Below, piece after piece: positions 21,749-30,597 of a stretch of 64,000 nt of DNA. The stretch is from NCBI GenBank assembly GCA_963724195.1, contig CAVRTQ010000023.1, forward strand, positions 62,001 through 126,000, written 5' to 3'. The translations under genes and the position numbers were made by a program. Every line of letters starts with the position of its first letter. Position 1 is the stretch's first letter. This stretch comes from Solirubrobacter sp963724195 (GTDB lineage Bacteria > Actinomycetota > Thermoleophilia > Solirubrobacterales > Solirubrobacteraceae). The notes beneath the pieces are model-generated. The model worked only from the letters and a program-made list of their open reading frames with translations, ran no database searches and had not been told where the DNA came from.

Positions 21749-23055
21749 AGCCGCCACCCGGCGATCGCGATGCCCTGCGCGCACTTGACGAGGTCCTCGA
21801 TCGGCACGTACTCGTCGACCGTGTGCGCCCAGTCGATCGCGCGCGGCCCGTACATCAGCGCGGGCGTGTTCGCCTCCAGCGCGAACGTCGCCCCGTCGTA
21901 CCAGGAGCCCAGCCCGCCGAGCGTGTCGGGGAGGCCGAGCGCGCGGTTGGCGGCGCGCAGCGCCAGCACGCTGTCCGCGTCCACCGGCGTCTCGGACGGG
22001 TTGACCTCCGTGTACCAGTGGAAGTTCGGCGGGTGCTCGACCAGCCACGAGTCCGTCTCGCACCAGCGGCGCAGGAAGCCCTCGACCTCGGCCTGGGCGT
22101 CCTTCGTCCAGCCCTGCGCGTCGGCCTGCTGGGGGAGGATGAGCACCGACAGGTCGATCTCCACGCGGTTCGGGATCGTCACGCTCCAGCCCGCGTCGGC
22201 CACGAAGCGCGTCGGGACGATGTCCGGCGGATCGAGCAGCGGGTGGCGGCGGAAGTCGGCCCGGGAGCGCCAGTCGGCGCGCAGCCGGTCCACGCCGTCG
22301 AGCAGGAAGCGGCCCTTGTCGATCGCGTTGACGGCGCCGCCGTCGCGCCAGTGCGGGTGCTCCTGCTCGGCGTGCCCGGCGCGGCCGGTGAGCGTGATCG
22401 TGCAGTAGACCGTGCCGCGGCAGGCGGGCCAGACCTCGAGCGAGCTCGGCTCGGGGACGATCGCGAAGTCAGCCTTCACACCGTGGCGCGCGCACGCGAG
22501 CCCGCCGACGCCGCTGGACTCCTCGTCCGTGTTCGTGCACACGATCACGTCGCCCCGCAGTTCGCCGGTGGCGGCGAGCGCCTCGGCGGCGACGACCATG
22601 GCCGCGATCCCGCCCTTCATGTCGCACGCGCCCCGGCCGACGACGTTCCCGTCGACCACCTGGGCATCGAACGGGTCGGCCGTCCAGCCCTCCTCGCGCT
22701 TGGCCGGGACGACGTCGATGTGCCCGTTGAGGAGCAGCGAGCGTCCGCCGCCGCTGCCGCGGAGCGTGGCCGCGAGCTGCGGGCGCCCGTCGAAGGCGAT
22801 GCCGGCGACGCTCAGCGGGTGGTCGGTGACGTCCTCCGGCGCCGGCTCCCACAGGTCGATCTCGGCTCCCGCGGCCCGGAGTCGATCGGCCAGCGCCTGC
22901 TGCAGCGCGACCTCCTCGCGAGCCGGCTCGTCGATCCCCGCCCGGCTCGTCGTGTCAAAGGCGATCAGCTCGCGCGTGAGCGCGACGATCTCCTCCCGGC
23001 GGCCTGCGATGCGCTCGACCAGCGCCCGCTCCGCCGCGTCCAAACCCCCATCCAT
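21739..23055 (-). CDS. M20-family metallopeptidase (ArgE/DapE type)
   Basis: 438 residues. Zinc-dependent amidohydrolase/peptidase of family M20: NGHIDVVP (first zinc His and catalytic Asp), GRGACDMKGGIAAM (bridging Asp), NTDEESSG (catalytic Glu and zinc Glu) and WAHTVDEYV (last His) are all present. The insert between about residues 215 and 330 is the usual dimerisation lid. It would deacylate an N-acyl amino acid or cleave a dipeptide. First gene of the minus-strand set M20 - alcohol dehydrogenase - APC permease. Confidence 0.92.
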   Translation of the reverse strand: MDGGLDAAERALVERIAGRREEIVALTRELIAFDTTSRAGIDEPAREEVALQQALADRLRAAGAEIDLWEPAPEDVTDHPLSVAGIAFDGRPQLAATLRGSGGGRSLLLNGHIDVVPAKREEGWTADPFDAQVVDGNVVGRGACDMKGGIAAMVVAAEALAATGELRGDVIVCTNTDEESSGVGGLACARHGVKADFAIVPEPSSLEVWPACRGTVYCTITLTGRAGHAEQEHPHWRDGGAVNAIDKGRFLLDGVDRLRADWRSRADFRRHPLLDPPDIVPTRFVADAGWSVTIPNRVEIDLSVLILPQQADAQGWTKDAQAEVEGFLRRWCETDSWLVEHPPNFHWYTEVNPSETPVDADSVLALRAANRALGLPDTLGGLGSWYDGATFALEANTPALMYGPRAIDWAHTVDEYVPIEDLVKCAQGIAIAGWRLCR

Positions 23056-23117
23056 GGCGGCATCCTGTCACCTTCGGCGGCGCGATCTGCGCACCGGCCC
23101 GATTCTTGAACGCAGCG

Positions 23118-23796
23118 CTAGTTCAGGCCGGCGCGGTTCACGATCGCGTCGACCGCGCGCACGCCGCCGGACACCTGGTCGCAGACCTCGATCCCCGGGC
23201 CGCACCGGGACGCGCGACGTGAGCGCACGGCCGCCGATCACGAAGCCGGTCGAGGGCACGAGCTGCTGCACCTCGTAGAGCGTGAGCAACGCCCGGTCCG
23301 CGCCGCCGGGCATCGTCACGCTCAGGCAGACGACGTCGGCGCCGTGACGCCGGGCCGCCGCGGCGAGCGACTCCGCGGGCACGTCCGGGCCGAGCATCAG
23401 GGTGTCGTAGCCCGCGTTGAGCAGCAGGCCGGCGAGCATGCGCAGCGCGACGACGTGGTGCTCGCCGGACGGCGTCGCCAGCAGCACGCGGTAGCTCTTG
23501 CGCTGGTCGCGGACGCGCCGGGCCTCCTGCTCGAGCGCCAGCACCCGCAGCGTGATCTCGGTCGCCAGGTGCTCGTCCGCGACGGTGATCTCGCCGCGCT
23601 GCCAGAGATCGCCGATGAGCCAGAGCGCCGGCGCGATGAGCTCCTCGTTGATCTCGGTCTGGCTCAGCTCCGCCTCGATCGCGCGCCGGATCGCGACGTC
23701 AGCGCCGAGCTCGTCGCCCGAGAGCAGCGCCTTCGCGAACTCGCGAGCGAGCGCGGCAACCCGCTCGTCGGAATCGTTCCTGCTCCGGTCGGCCAT
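23118..23796 (-). CDS. Stand-alone cobalamin-binding protein with CarH-like photosensor motif (one frameshift)
   Basis: 225 residues after removing one G near 23197. Residues 10-95 form the four-helix cobalamin-capping domain; it contains Trp65, then nine residues, then Glu75-His76, the Wx9EH signature that marks light-sensing AdoCbl proteins such as CarH. The following Rossmann-like cobalamin domain has SGEHHVVALRML, with Glu112 and His114 in the E-x-H arrangement of the CarH lower-axial ligand. No MerR-type DNA-binding domain is present. ATG at 23796 is preceded by GAGGA; an upstream GTG at 23817 is possible. The TAG stop comes after VNRAGLN. Confidence 0.82.
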
Positions 23797-23847
23797 TACA
23801 CGTCCTCGGGGAGACACTATCCCTCGCGTGGGTTAGTGTCGGTGGCG

Positions 23848-24261
23848 ATGAGCGACCCCACCCCCAAGGCAGACTGGTACACCGACCCGGGCGGGTCGGG
23901 CGGCGAGCGTTTCTGGGACGGCTCGCAGTGGACCGACCGGACGCGGCCGGCGGGCGGCTACACCGCGCCGCCGTCTCCGCAGTACGCGCCGCAGGCGCCC
24001 TACCAGCCGGCGTACGTCAGCCCGAAGTCACCGGGCATCGCGATCCTGCTCACGATCGTCTGGCTCGGCGTCGGCCACTTCTACGCGGGCCGCAACGACG
24101 CGCTCCCGATCGTGATGGCGGTGCTGAACGTCGTGTTCTGGTCGCTGACGTTCCTGCTCGTCGGGATCCTGTTCTGGATTCCGGCCGTGATCTTCATGTG
24201 CATCGACGCCAACAAGGCGGCGAAGGACTTCAACCGCCGCCACGGCCTCCAGCCGTCCTGA
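23848..24261 (+). CDS. DUF2510-TM2 membrane protein
   Basis: 137 residues. The N-terminal DUF2510 module (ADWYTDPGGSGGERFWDGSQ, then WTDRTRP) is typical of actinobacteria. A Pro/Tyr/Gln-rich linker follows, then a TM2 domain with two hydrophobic segments around VWLGVGHFYAGRND and LLVGILFWIPAVIFM, ending in the conserved DANKAAKDFNRRHG. Likely a small membrane protein of unknown role. The ATG was preferred over a GTG two codons upstream. Divergent from the cobalamin protein with 51 bp between, and its 3-prime end overlaps the convergent zinc-ribbon gene. Confidence 0.88.
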   Translation: MSDPTPKADWYTDPGGSGGERFWDGSQWTDRTRPAGGYTAPPSPQYAPQAPYQPAYVSPKSPGIAILLTIVWLGVGHFYAGRNDALPIVMAVLNVVFWSLTFLLVGILFWIPAVIFMCIDANKAAKDFNRRHGLQPS

Positions 24262-24520
24262 TCACGATCTCCACGTGCGCGGGGCGCGTGGGGGAGGCCA
24301 GCGACAGGAAGTCCCGCACCCGCCCGGCCTCGCCACAGAACGGGCACTCGATCGGTTCCGCGGGCGACAACGCGCGCCCGCCGGGCGCGACCGGCGCGTC
24401 ACAGCGCGGGCAGGCGAGTGTCCCCATGGAGACCACCCGCGACCGCAGCCGGAGCTCCTCGTGCACCCGCCCGATCCGCTCACCACCGAGCGGGTCGGAC
24501 GCATCGCGGTGAAACGCCAT
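24230..24520 (-). CDS. Zinc-ribbon protein
   Basis: 96 residues with CPRCDAPV and ECPFCGEAG, two CxxC knuckles about 25 residues apart, forming a probable zinc ribbon flanked by charged N- and C-termini. No enzymatic domain. It overlaps the convergent TM2 gene by 32 bp. Possibly a small regulatory or scaffold protein; no function assigned. The last residues (RTAGGRGGG) are low-complexity. Confidence 0.6.
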   Translation of the reverse strand: MAFHRDASDPLGGERIGRVHEELRLRSRVVSMGTLACPRCDAPVAPGGRALSPAEPIECPFCGEAGRVRDFLSLASPTRPAHVEIVIRTAGGRGGG

Positions 24521-24535
24521 CGCGTCCAGGCTACC

Positions 24536-24556
24536 TAAAGGTGCCTGGCACCTTTA
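24536..24556. repeat. Palindromic element, TAAAGG family, copy 1
   Basis: Perfect inverted repeat: arms TAAAGGTGCC and GGCACCTTTA around a single T. It contains the TAA stop of the BNR lipoprotein gene on the minus strand. A related palindrome at 34028-34048 has the same layout with a compensated base pair. Could be a terminator-like hairpin or a dispersed palindromic repeat. There is no T-run after it on the minus strand. Confidence 0.7.
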
Positions 24557-25441
24557 TCTGAGCGCGGCGAGCTCGGACCAGGTCTTGCCGCCGTCGGCGG
24601 ACGTGCTGACCGTGCCGCCGGTGAGATAGGCGTAGAGCTTGCCGTCGGGGGCGGCCACGAAGTCCTTGGGGCCGGCGCCGATCGTGCCGCCGACCTCGTT
24701 CCAGGACTTGCCGTCGTCGGCGCTCAGGCGGATCTTGCCGTCCAGGCCGGCGCTGTAGAGCTTGCCCGGCCCGGCCCAGGCGAGCTTGGCCGACGAGGTC
24801 GTGTCGCGCTGCCGCCACGACTCGCCCTCGTTGGCGGAGATGAACGTGCCCGACTCGGTCCCGACCGCCCACTGCTTCGGGTTGTCGGGGTTGACCGCGA
24901 TGTCGAGCGCCGCGGCCGCGGCCGGCGCGGCGCGGCCCTCGAAGGTCTTGCCGCCGTCCTTGGAGAGCTGGACGGAGTTCGGGTCGTCGGTGCGCAGCGC
25001 CACGACCATGTCCCCGTCGACCTCGATGTCGTGGTAGTCGATCTCGCCGATCCCCGACACGGCCTCCCACGTCGCGCCGCCGTCGGCGGACCGGACGAGC
25101 CCGATGTTCTGCGGCAGCGTCCCGCCCTTGGAGTGCCCGGACCCGATCAGCTTGTCCGCGCCGTCGTACCGGACCACCAGGTCGATCAGCGGCCCGGTCT
25201 TGCCCGCGTCGGCCATCGACGGCGTGAACTCCTCCGGGCGGTCGGCGCCGGCGGGCAGCCGGAAGGAACCGGACGTCGAGCCGATCAGCACCGTGCCGTC
25301 GCTCGGGCTGACGGCGACGGAGCCGATCTCCAGCGCCGCGTCGACGGTGGGCTCGGCCGGCAGCTCCTCCTCCGAGGAAGAGGAGCTACCACCGCACCCC
25401 GCCAGCGCGAGCGTGATCAGGATGAGGGCGTGTCTTTTCAG
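24554..25441 (-). CDS. BNR-repeat (sialidase-like propeller) lipoprotein, CTG start
   Basis: 295 residues from a probable CTG start: MKRHALILITLALAGCGG is a textbook lipoprotein signal with Cys16 as the lipidated residue. The mature part is a beta-propeller with repeated Asp-box motifs: SADGGATWEAV, SKDGGKTFEG, SANEGESWRQ, SADDGKSWNEV, SADGGKTWSEL. Such proteins resemble exo-sialidase or photosystem II stability-factor (Ycf48-like) propellers but have no visible sialidase catalytic set. There is no in-frame ATG, GTG or TTG upstream of the lipobox. CTG overlaps the TGA of the preceding gene (CTGA), which supports it as the start. Confidence 0.8.
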   Translation of the reverse strand: MKRHALILITLALAGCGGSSSSSEEELPAEPTVDAALEIGSVAVSPSDGTVLIGSTSGSFRLPAGADRPEEFTPSMADAGKTGPLIDLVVRYDGADKLIGSGHSKGGTLPQNIGLVRSADGGATWEAVSGIGEIDYHDIEVDGDMVVALRTDDPNSVQLSKDGGKTFEGRAAPAAAAALDIAVNPDNPKQWAVGTESGTFISANEGESWRQRDTTSSAKLAWAGPGKLYSAGLDGKIRLSADDGKSWNEVGGTIGAGPKDFVAAPDGKLYAYLTGGTVSTSADGGKTWSELAALR

Positions 25442-27425
25442 GGTGTGGTTGTGGACAGCGTGAACGTCAGCGTCTTGGAGTAGGACCCGGTCCGCAGCGC
25501 GTCGTTGGCGGCGATCGACTGCTTGAAGTCGAGCGTCACCTCGTCGTTGCTCACCGGAGCCGCGTATGAAAGTAGCGGCGTCGGCGCGGCGGACGACCCG
25601 ACGTTCGCGTAGACGGACGCGGGATTGGCCGAGTTGGTGGCCTTGACCTGCACCGCCGACGGCAGCGAGAAGGCGCCGTTCACCAGGTGGCCGGGGTTCG
25701 CGCCCGCGTCGGAGGCCGTCAACGCGGCTTCACCGGCCGTGGAGATCACCTTCGTCGAGGTGGTGGCGAAGTAGTCCTTCGCCACGCCCGGCGTGAACGC
25801 ACCGAACGAGGCCGCCGCGGGCCCCATGGTCAGCGACAGCGTGGCCGGCACGGTGCCGCCGGCGGTGCCGCCCGTCGAAGCCGAGCAGTCCGCGAGCACG
25901 GCCCCCGGCACCGGCTCGAAGCACAGCGCGTCGCCCTGGTTGGAGTTGCCCTCCAGGAACTTGACGTCGGCCACCTCCTGCGCGTGCGGGCCGTTGTACT
26001 TGAGGATGTAGAGGCCGTTGCGCAGGTCGAGGACGTAGATCAGCCCGTTCTCGATCACCGGATAGCTCCACATCACGACGCGGTTGTCGCTGCGGCCGGG
26101 CAGGATGCCGTCGTTGGACAGCCGCGGGTCCTCGAAGTCCACCGACGGCAGCGGCTCGGGCTTGTACTCGGCGAGCTGGGTGACGTTCGTCGGGTCGGAG
26201 ATGTCCATCGCCTGCAGGCCGCCCGAGTGCCACGTGCTGAACGCGATGTTCGGCGTCAGCGTCGGGTTGTGGGCCGAGTAGGACGTCCGCGGCGGGTTGA
26301 ACGTGGCGCACGAGAGCGGCTCGTTCTCGGGCAGGCGGTACTCCTCGACGACGGCCGGCTTGGTCTCGTCCTTGATGTCGATGAAGCGCGTCCAGCCCCA
26401 CGGGCAGCCGTGGCCGGTGCCCGTCGCCGTGCCGTAGACCTCGTCGGACACGTAGACCGCGTCCTTCTTCCAGAGCTTGATCGCGCTGTGCGCGCCCGGG
26501 CCGGGCCAGGTGACCTTGTTGGCGGTCGGCGTGACCTGGCGGTAGGTGTTCGTGGTCGGGTCGGTGTCGGTGAAGTCGGACACGTCGGTGACGCGCGAAG
26601 CCGCGCGTGAGCAGCGCGAAGTAGGCGCGCTTGCCGTCATTGGAGACCGAGAACGAGTGGATGCCGGAACCGCCGGTCGGCGGCGCCGTGTAGCCGTGGT
26701 TGCTCTGGATGCAGCCGCACGGGCGCGCGCGTGGCCGGGTCCGCGTTGAGCAGCGGCGACAGGTCGTAGATGGCGAAGGTGCCGCCCGCCGTGGCCTCGA
26801 ACATCAGCGCGCGCTTCGGGTTCTTCGGGTCCTCCCAGATGAAGAACTCGTGCGTGTCCCGCGTGTTCGGGTGCAGCAGCTGCGGGTTGGTCGCGTTGGC
26901 GCCCTTGATGTCGTAGAACTTCATCGAGCTGCGGTTCGGCTGCTGGCACAGGTGCGCCGTCGCCCCGCCGCAGTTCGTGTGCAGCACGATCAGGATCTCC
27001 TGCGAGCGCCACACGCGCAGCTCCCGCGAGGACTCCTGCGGGTTGCCCTCCAGCGGCGGCGCCATCATCCCGGCGGTCTTGGGGTCCGCCGGGTTGCGCG
27101 CGTCGACGATCATGATCCCGGCCCGCGTCCGGCCGTTGGAGCCGTCCGTGCGGCTGCCGGCGTACACGAACCCCTTGTTGACCGCGATCGCCGCGTTCAT
27201 GCCGCGGCTCTCGAGCGGGTTGTGGCCGACGAGCGTGAACGACCCGGGTGTGTCCGGCGCCCGTTGCGTGAAGATGCTCGTCCCGTCCTGATACGCCCCG
27301 ACCTGCTTCGCCACATCGCCCGTGAACATGAAGTCCGCGCGATGCGCCGAAGCGGTCCCTACCGGTACGGCAAGCGCAAGCATGGCGGCAGCACCAACCA
27401 GCCAGCGCGTCCTGGCACCCGTCAT
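25438..27425 (-). CDS. Secreted LVIVD-repeat protein (two frameshifts)
   Basis: 661 residues after removing one base near 26723 and one near 26597. Signal peptide MTGARTRWLVGAAAMLALAV then PVGTASA; RBS GGAGAGGG. The body is an LVIVD-type propeller (repeats such as GIMIVDARNPADP, RFIDIKDETKP, QAMDISDPTNV, IYVLDLRNGLYILKY), a surface-protein fold of unknown ligand. After about residue 530 comes a separate beta-sandwich-like domain (LSLTMGPAAASFGAFTPGV to the end), ending KTLTFTLSTTTP without a sorting motif. Co-transcribed with the downstream BNR lipoprotein. Probably cell-surface or secreted. Confidence 0.82.
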
Positions 27426-27499
27426 AGTCCCTCTCCCTGTTGCCCCTCCATGGGCCGCTCGTGAGAGCGGCCCCCGGTGGACGGAAGTGAAACACAGAA

Positions 27500-28300
27500 C
27501 TACGTGTTGGTGAAGCGCTCCGCGGGCACCGGCGCGCCGGGTTCGGTCGCTCCGGTCATGATTGCGACGGCCTCGTTCATCGTGTGCGACTTGGGCGAGA
27601 TGACGGCGATCCGGCGGCCGAGCCGGTGGATGTGGATCCGGTCGGCGATCTCGAACACGTGCGGCATGTTGTGGCTGATCAGGACCACCGGGATGCCGTT
27701 GTCGCGGACCTTGCGGATCAGGTCCAGCACGTGCCCGGACTCCTTGACGCCGAGCGCCGCGGTCGGCTCGTCGAGGATGATCACCTTCGAACCGAAGGCC
27801 GCCGCGCGCGCCACCGCCACACCCTGGCGCTGCCCGCCCGAGAGCGACTCCACCTGCTGGTTGATGTCCTGGATGGTCGTCAGCCCGAGGTCGGTCATCT
27901 GCTTCCTGGCCTCGGTCCGCATGCGGCCGGTGTCGAGCTTGCGGAAGACCTTGCCCATGATGCCCGGTGCCCGCGGCTCGCGGCCGAGGAACAGGTTGTC
28001 GGAGATGTCGAGCGCGGGGGAGACCGCGAGCGTCTGGTAGACCGTCTCGATCCCGTACGCGCGCGCGTCGATCGGCGTCTTCATCTGGATCGGCTTGCCG
28101 TCGAGCAGGATCTCGCCCTCGTCGGGCACGACCGCGCCCGAGAGGCACTTGATCAGCGACGACTTGCCGGCGCCGTTGTCGCCGATCACGGCCAGGATCT
28201 CGCCCTGGCGCAGGTCGAAGTCCGACCCGGCCAGCGCGGTGACGTGGCCGTAGCGCTTCACCAGTCCACGGGCCTCGAGGATGTTCTCGGCAGCGTTCAT
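27500..28300 (-). CDS. CUT2-type sugar ABC transporter ATPase
   Basis: 266 residues, a single ABC domain (FrcA-like) rather than the double-ABC RbsA form. Walker A GDNGAGKSS, signature VESLSGGQRQGVAVARAAAF, Walker B VIILDEPTAALG, switch His in VVLISHNMPHV. It energises sugar uptake with the permease and binding protein encoded upstream on the same strand. The start ATG overlaps the permease stop by 4 bp. The sugar is not determinable. The LacI operators upstream of the binding protein gene suggest carbohydrate-responsive control. Confidence 0.92.
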   Translation of the reverse strand: MNAAENILEARGLVKRYGHVTALAGSDFDLRQGEILAVIGDNGAGKSSLIKCLSGAVVPDEGEILLDGKPIQMKTPIDARAYGIETVYQTLAVSPALDISDNLFLGREPRAPGIMGKVFRKLDTGRMRTEARKQMTDLGLTTIQDINQQVESLSGGQRQGVAVARAAAFGSKVIILDEPTAALGVKESGHVLDLIRKVRDNGIPVVLISHNMPHVFEIADRIHIHRLGRRIAVISPKSHTMNEAVAIMTGATEPGAPVPAERFTNT

Positions 28301-29340
28301 GCCTTCACCTTCCGGATCCACTGGTCGATGGCGACGGCGGCGATGATCAGGATGCCGACGGCGAAGTCCTGCCACAGCACGTCGACGCCGCTGAGGGTGA
28401 GCCCGTTGCGCAGAACACCGACGATCAGCGCGCCGAACAGCGTCCCGATCACGCGGCCGCGGCCGCCGAAGAGCGAGGTGCCGCCGATCACCACGGCGGT
28501 GATCGAGTCCAGGTTGGCCGAGATGCCGGCCTGCGGCGAGGCCGAGGCGATACGGCCGATCAGCATCCAGCCCGCGACGGCGCAGATCAGGCCGGCGACG
28601 ACGTAGACGCTCAGCAGCACGCGGTCCTTGCGCACGCCGGCGAGGCGCGCCGCCTCGGCGTCGTCGCCGACCGCGTACACGTGCTTGCCCCAGGCCGTGT
28701 TCTTGAGCACCCAGGCGAAGACCGCGAACAGGACCAGCATCAGGATCGACCCGTAGGTGATGCGCGTGTCGCCGAAGTCGATCGTGTTGCCCGTCCACAG
28801 CAGCAGGCTGGACATGTCGGTGCCCCGGATCGTCTCGCTCTCGGAGAACCAGAGGTTGATCGCGAAGAACACGTACAGCGTGCCGAGCGTGACGATGAAC
28901 GGCGGCAGCTTCAGACGCGTCACCAGCGTGCCGTTGATGAACCCGCAGGCCGTGCCGACCGTGAAGCCGAGCAGCAGCGCGAGCAGGCCGGGCACGCCCG
29001 AGTCGGCGGACAGCTTGGCCATCACGATCGAGGACAGGACCATGATCGCGCCGACCGAGAGGTCGATGCCGGCGGTGAGGATGATCAGCGTCTGGGCGAT
29101 GCCCAGCGTGCCGACGACCATCACCTGCTGAACGATCAGCGACAGGTTCGCGGGCGCGAGGAAGCGGTCCGCGGTGATGCTGAAGTACACGACCGCGAGC
29201 AGGAGCACGAACAGCGGCCCGAGCGTCGCGTTGCGGTGCAGGAGGTCATGGATGCGGGTGGAGAGCGTCTCGTCGCGAGGAGCGCCGACGACGCCGGCCG
29301 TGCCGGCGCCTTTGGGCGCCGGCTGCAGTTGGGCGGACAT
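28297..29340 (-). CDS. CUT2-type sugar ABC transporter permease
   Basis: 347 residues with about nine to ten hydrophobic segments; RbsC/FrcC family. Characteristic stretches: GIAQTLIILTAGIDLSVGAI, GFINGTLVTRLKLPPFIVTL and the loop AVGDDAEAARLAGVRKDRV that contacts the ATPase. The cytoplasmic N-terminus of about 40 residues is Ala/Gly/Pro-rich. Sits between the substrate-binding protein gene (6 bp upstream) and the ATPase gene (overlapping), as in a single operon. Confidence 0.93.
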   Translation of the reverse strand: MSAQLQPAPKGAGTAGVVGAPRDETLSTRIHDLLHRNATLGPLFVLLLAVVYFSITADRFLAPANLSLIVQQVMVVGTLGIAQTLIILTAGIDLSVGAIMVLSSIVMAKLSADSGVPGLLALLLGFTVGTACGFINGTLVTRLKLPPFIVTLGTLYVFFAINLWFSESETIRGTDMSSLLLWTGNTIDFGDTRITYGSILMLVLFAVFAWVLKNTAWGKHVYAVGDDAEAARLAGVRKDRVLLSVYVVAGLICAVAGWMLIGRIASASPQAGISANLDSITAVVIGGTSLFGGRGRVIGTLFGALIVGVLRNGLTLSGVDVLWQDFAVGILIIAAVAIDQWIRKVKA

Positions 29341-29346
29341 GGTGCG

Positions 29347-30429
29347 CTAGCCCCAGCAGTTCTCGAGGCCGAACGCCGTGTCCTTGGACTCGACGCCGTC
29401 GACCGGCTTGTCGGTGATGAGCGTCACGCCGGTGTCGATGAAGCTCTGGCCGGCGGGCGCCTCGGGCTTGGTGCCGTCCTTCGCGAAGTCGACGATCGCC
29501 TGCACGCCCATCTCCGCCATCTTCAGCGGGTACTGCTGCGAGGTCGCGCCGATCACGCCGGACTTGACGTTCTCCACGCCCGGGCAGCCGCCGTCGACGG
29601 AGACGATCGTGACGTCCTTCTCCTTGCCGGCGGACTTGAGCGCCTCGTACGCGCCCGCGGCCGCGGGCTCGTTGATGGTGTAGACGAGGTTGATCGACGG
29701 GTCCTTCTGCAGCAGGTTCTCCATCGCCGTGCGGCCGCCCTCCTCACCGCCGTCGGTCACGTCGTGGCCGACGATCCGCGGGTCGGACTCGTCGCCGATC
29801 TTCGTCTTGTCGCCCACGTCGACCCCGAAGCCCTCGAGGAACCCCTGGTCGCGCTGGACGTCGACCGACACGCCGTCGGGATTGAGGTCGAGCATGGCGA
29901 TCTTGGCCTGCTTGCCTTCGGCCTCGAACGTGCCCTTGGCCCACTTGCCGATCGCGAGGCCGGCCGCGTAGTTGTCGGTGGCGTAGGTGATGTCGGCCGC
30001 GTCGGCGGGCTCGGTCTGCGTGTCGAGCGCGACGACGAGGAGGCCGGCCTGGCGCGCCTTGTCCAACGAGGGCACGATCGCCTTCGAGTCGCTCGGCGTG
30101 ATCATCAGGCCCTTCGCGCCGGCCGAGATGAGGCTCTCCACCGCGGCGACCTGCGACTCGTTGTCGCCGTCCTTCTTGCCCGCGAAGGACTGCAGCTCGG
30201 CGCCGAGCTCCTTGGCCTTCGCGTCGGCGCCCTCCTTCATCTTCACGAAGAACGGGTTGGTCTCCGTCTTGGTGATGAGGCCGACCTTGACCGGGTCGCC
30301 ACCTCCGGTGCTGCCGCTCGAAGCACCGCCACCGCTGCTCTCGTCACCGCCGCATGCCGCCACGCCGACCGCCAACGCCATCGCCGAACCGGCCAGCGCG
30401 AGTCCGCGCCGGGTTGCAAATGAAGTCAT
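29347..30429 (-). CDS. CUT2-type sugar-binding lipoprotein
   Basis: 360 residues, periplasmic-binding-protein-like (RbsB/FrcB family). Lipobox AVGVAAC near residue 26, then a Gly/Ser linker. Core motifs: VKVGLITKTETNPFFVKMKE, KGLMITPSDSKAIVPSLDKA, LLVVALDTQTEPADAADITY, TIVSVDGGCPGVENVKSG. Captures the sugar outside the membrane and delivers it to the permease. First gene of the minus-strand transporter operon, preceded by LacI-type operators. Confidence 0.93.
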   Translation of the reverse strand: MTSFATRRGLALAGSAMALAVGVAACGGDESSGGGASSGSTGGGDPVKVGLITKTETNPFFVKMKEGADAKAKELGAELQSFAGKKDGDNESQVAAVESLISAGAKGLMITPSDSKAIVPSLDKARQAGLLVVALDTQTEPADAADITYATDNYAAGLAIGKWAKGTFEAEGKQAKIAMLDLNPDGVSVDVQRDQGFLEGFGVDVGDKTKIGDESDPRIVGHDVTDGGEEGGRTAMENLLQKDPSINLVYTINEPAAAGAYEALKSAGKEKDVTIVSVDGGCPGVENVKSGVIGATSQQYPLKMAEMGVQAIVDFAKDGTKPEAPAGQSFIDTGVTLITDKPVDGVESKDTAFGLENCWG

Positions 30430-30476
30430 CGCTTCTCCCCTTCTCCTCCGCCTCAGGGACCAGACCTGCCCTGAGA

Positions 30477-30597
30477 CAACGTTTTCAGGACGAAGTTCTA
30501 CGCCCTTGATGGAGGCTTGTCAAGCAATTTCTGAAAACGTTTCCTACGCTTGCTTTCCTGACGTCGTGCTGTAACGTCCGGTTCGTGGAAACGTTTA
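30477..30597. promoter_or_regulatory. Three LacI-family operators between transporter and lacI-type gene
   Basis: Three copies of a CG-centred LacI-type dyad: CAACGTTTTCAGG centred at 30480/30481, CTGAAAACGTTTCC centred at 30538/30539, and GTGGAAACGTTTACT centred at 30592/30593. All share the AAACGTTT-like core of LacI/GalR operators. The first two sit upstream of the sugar-binding protein gene. The third contains the GTG start codon of the divergent regulator, implying autorepression. Spacing between centres is 58 and 54 bp, compatible with looping. Confidence 0.72.
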
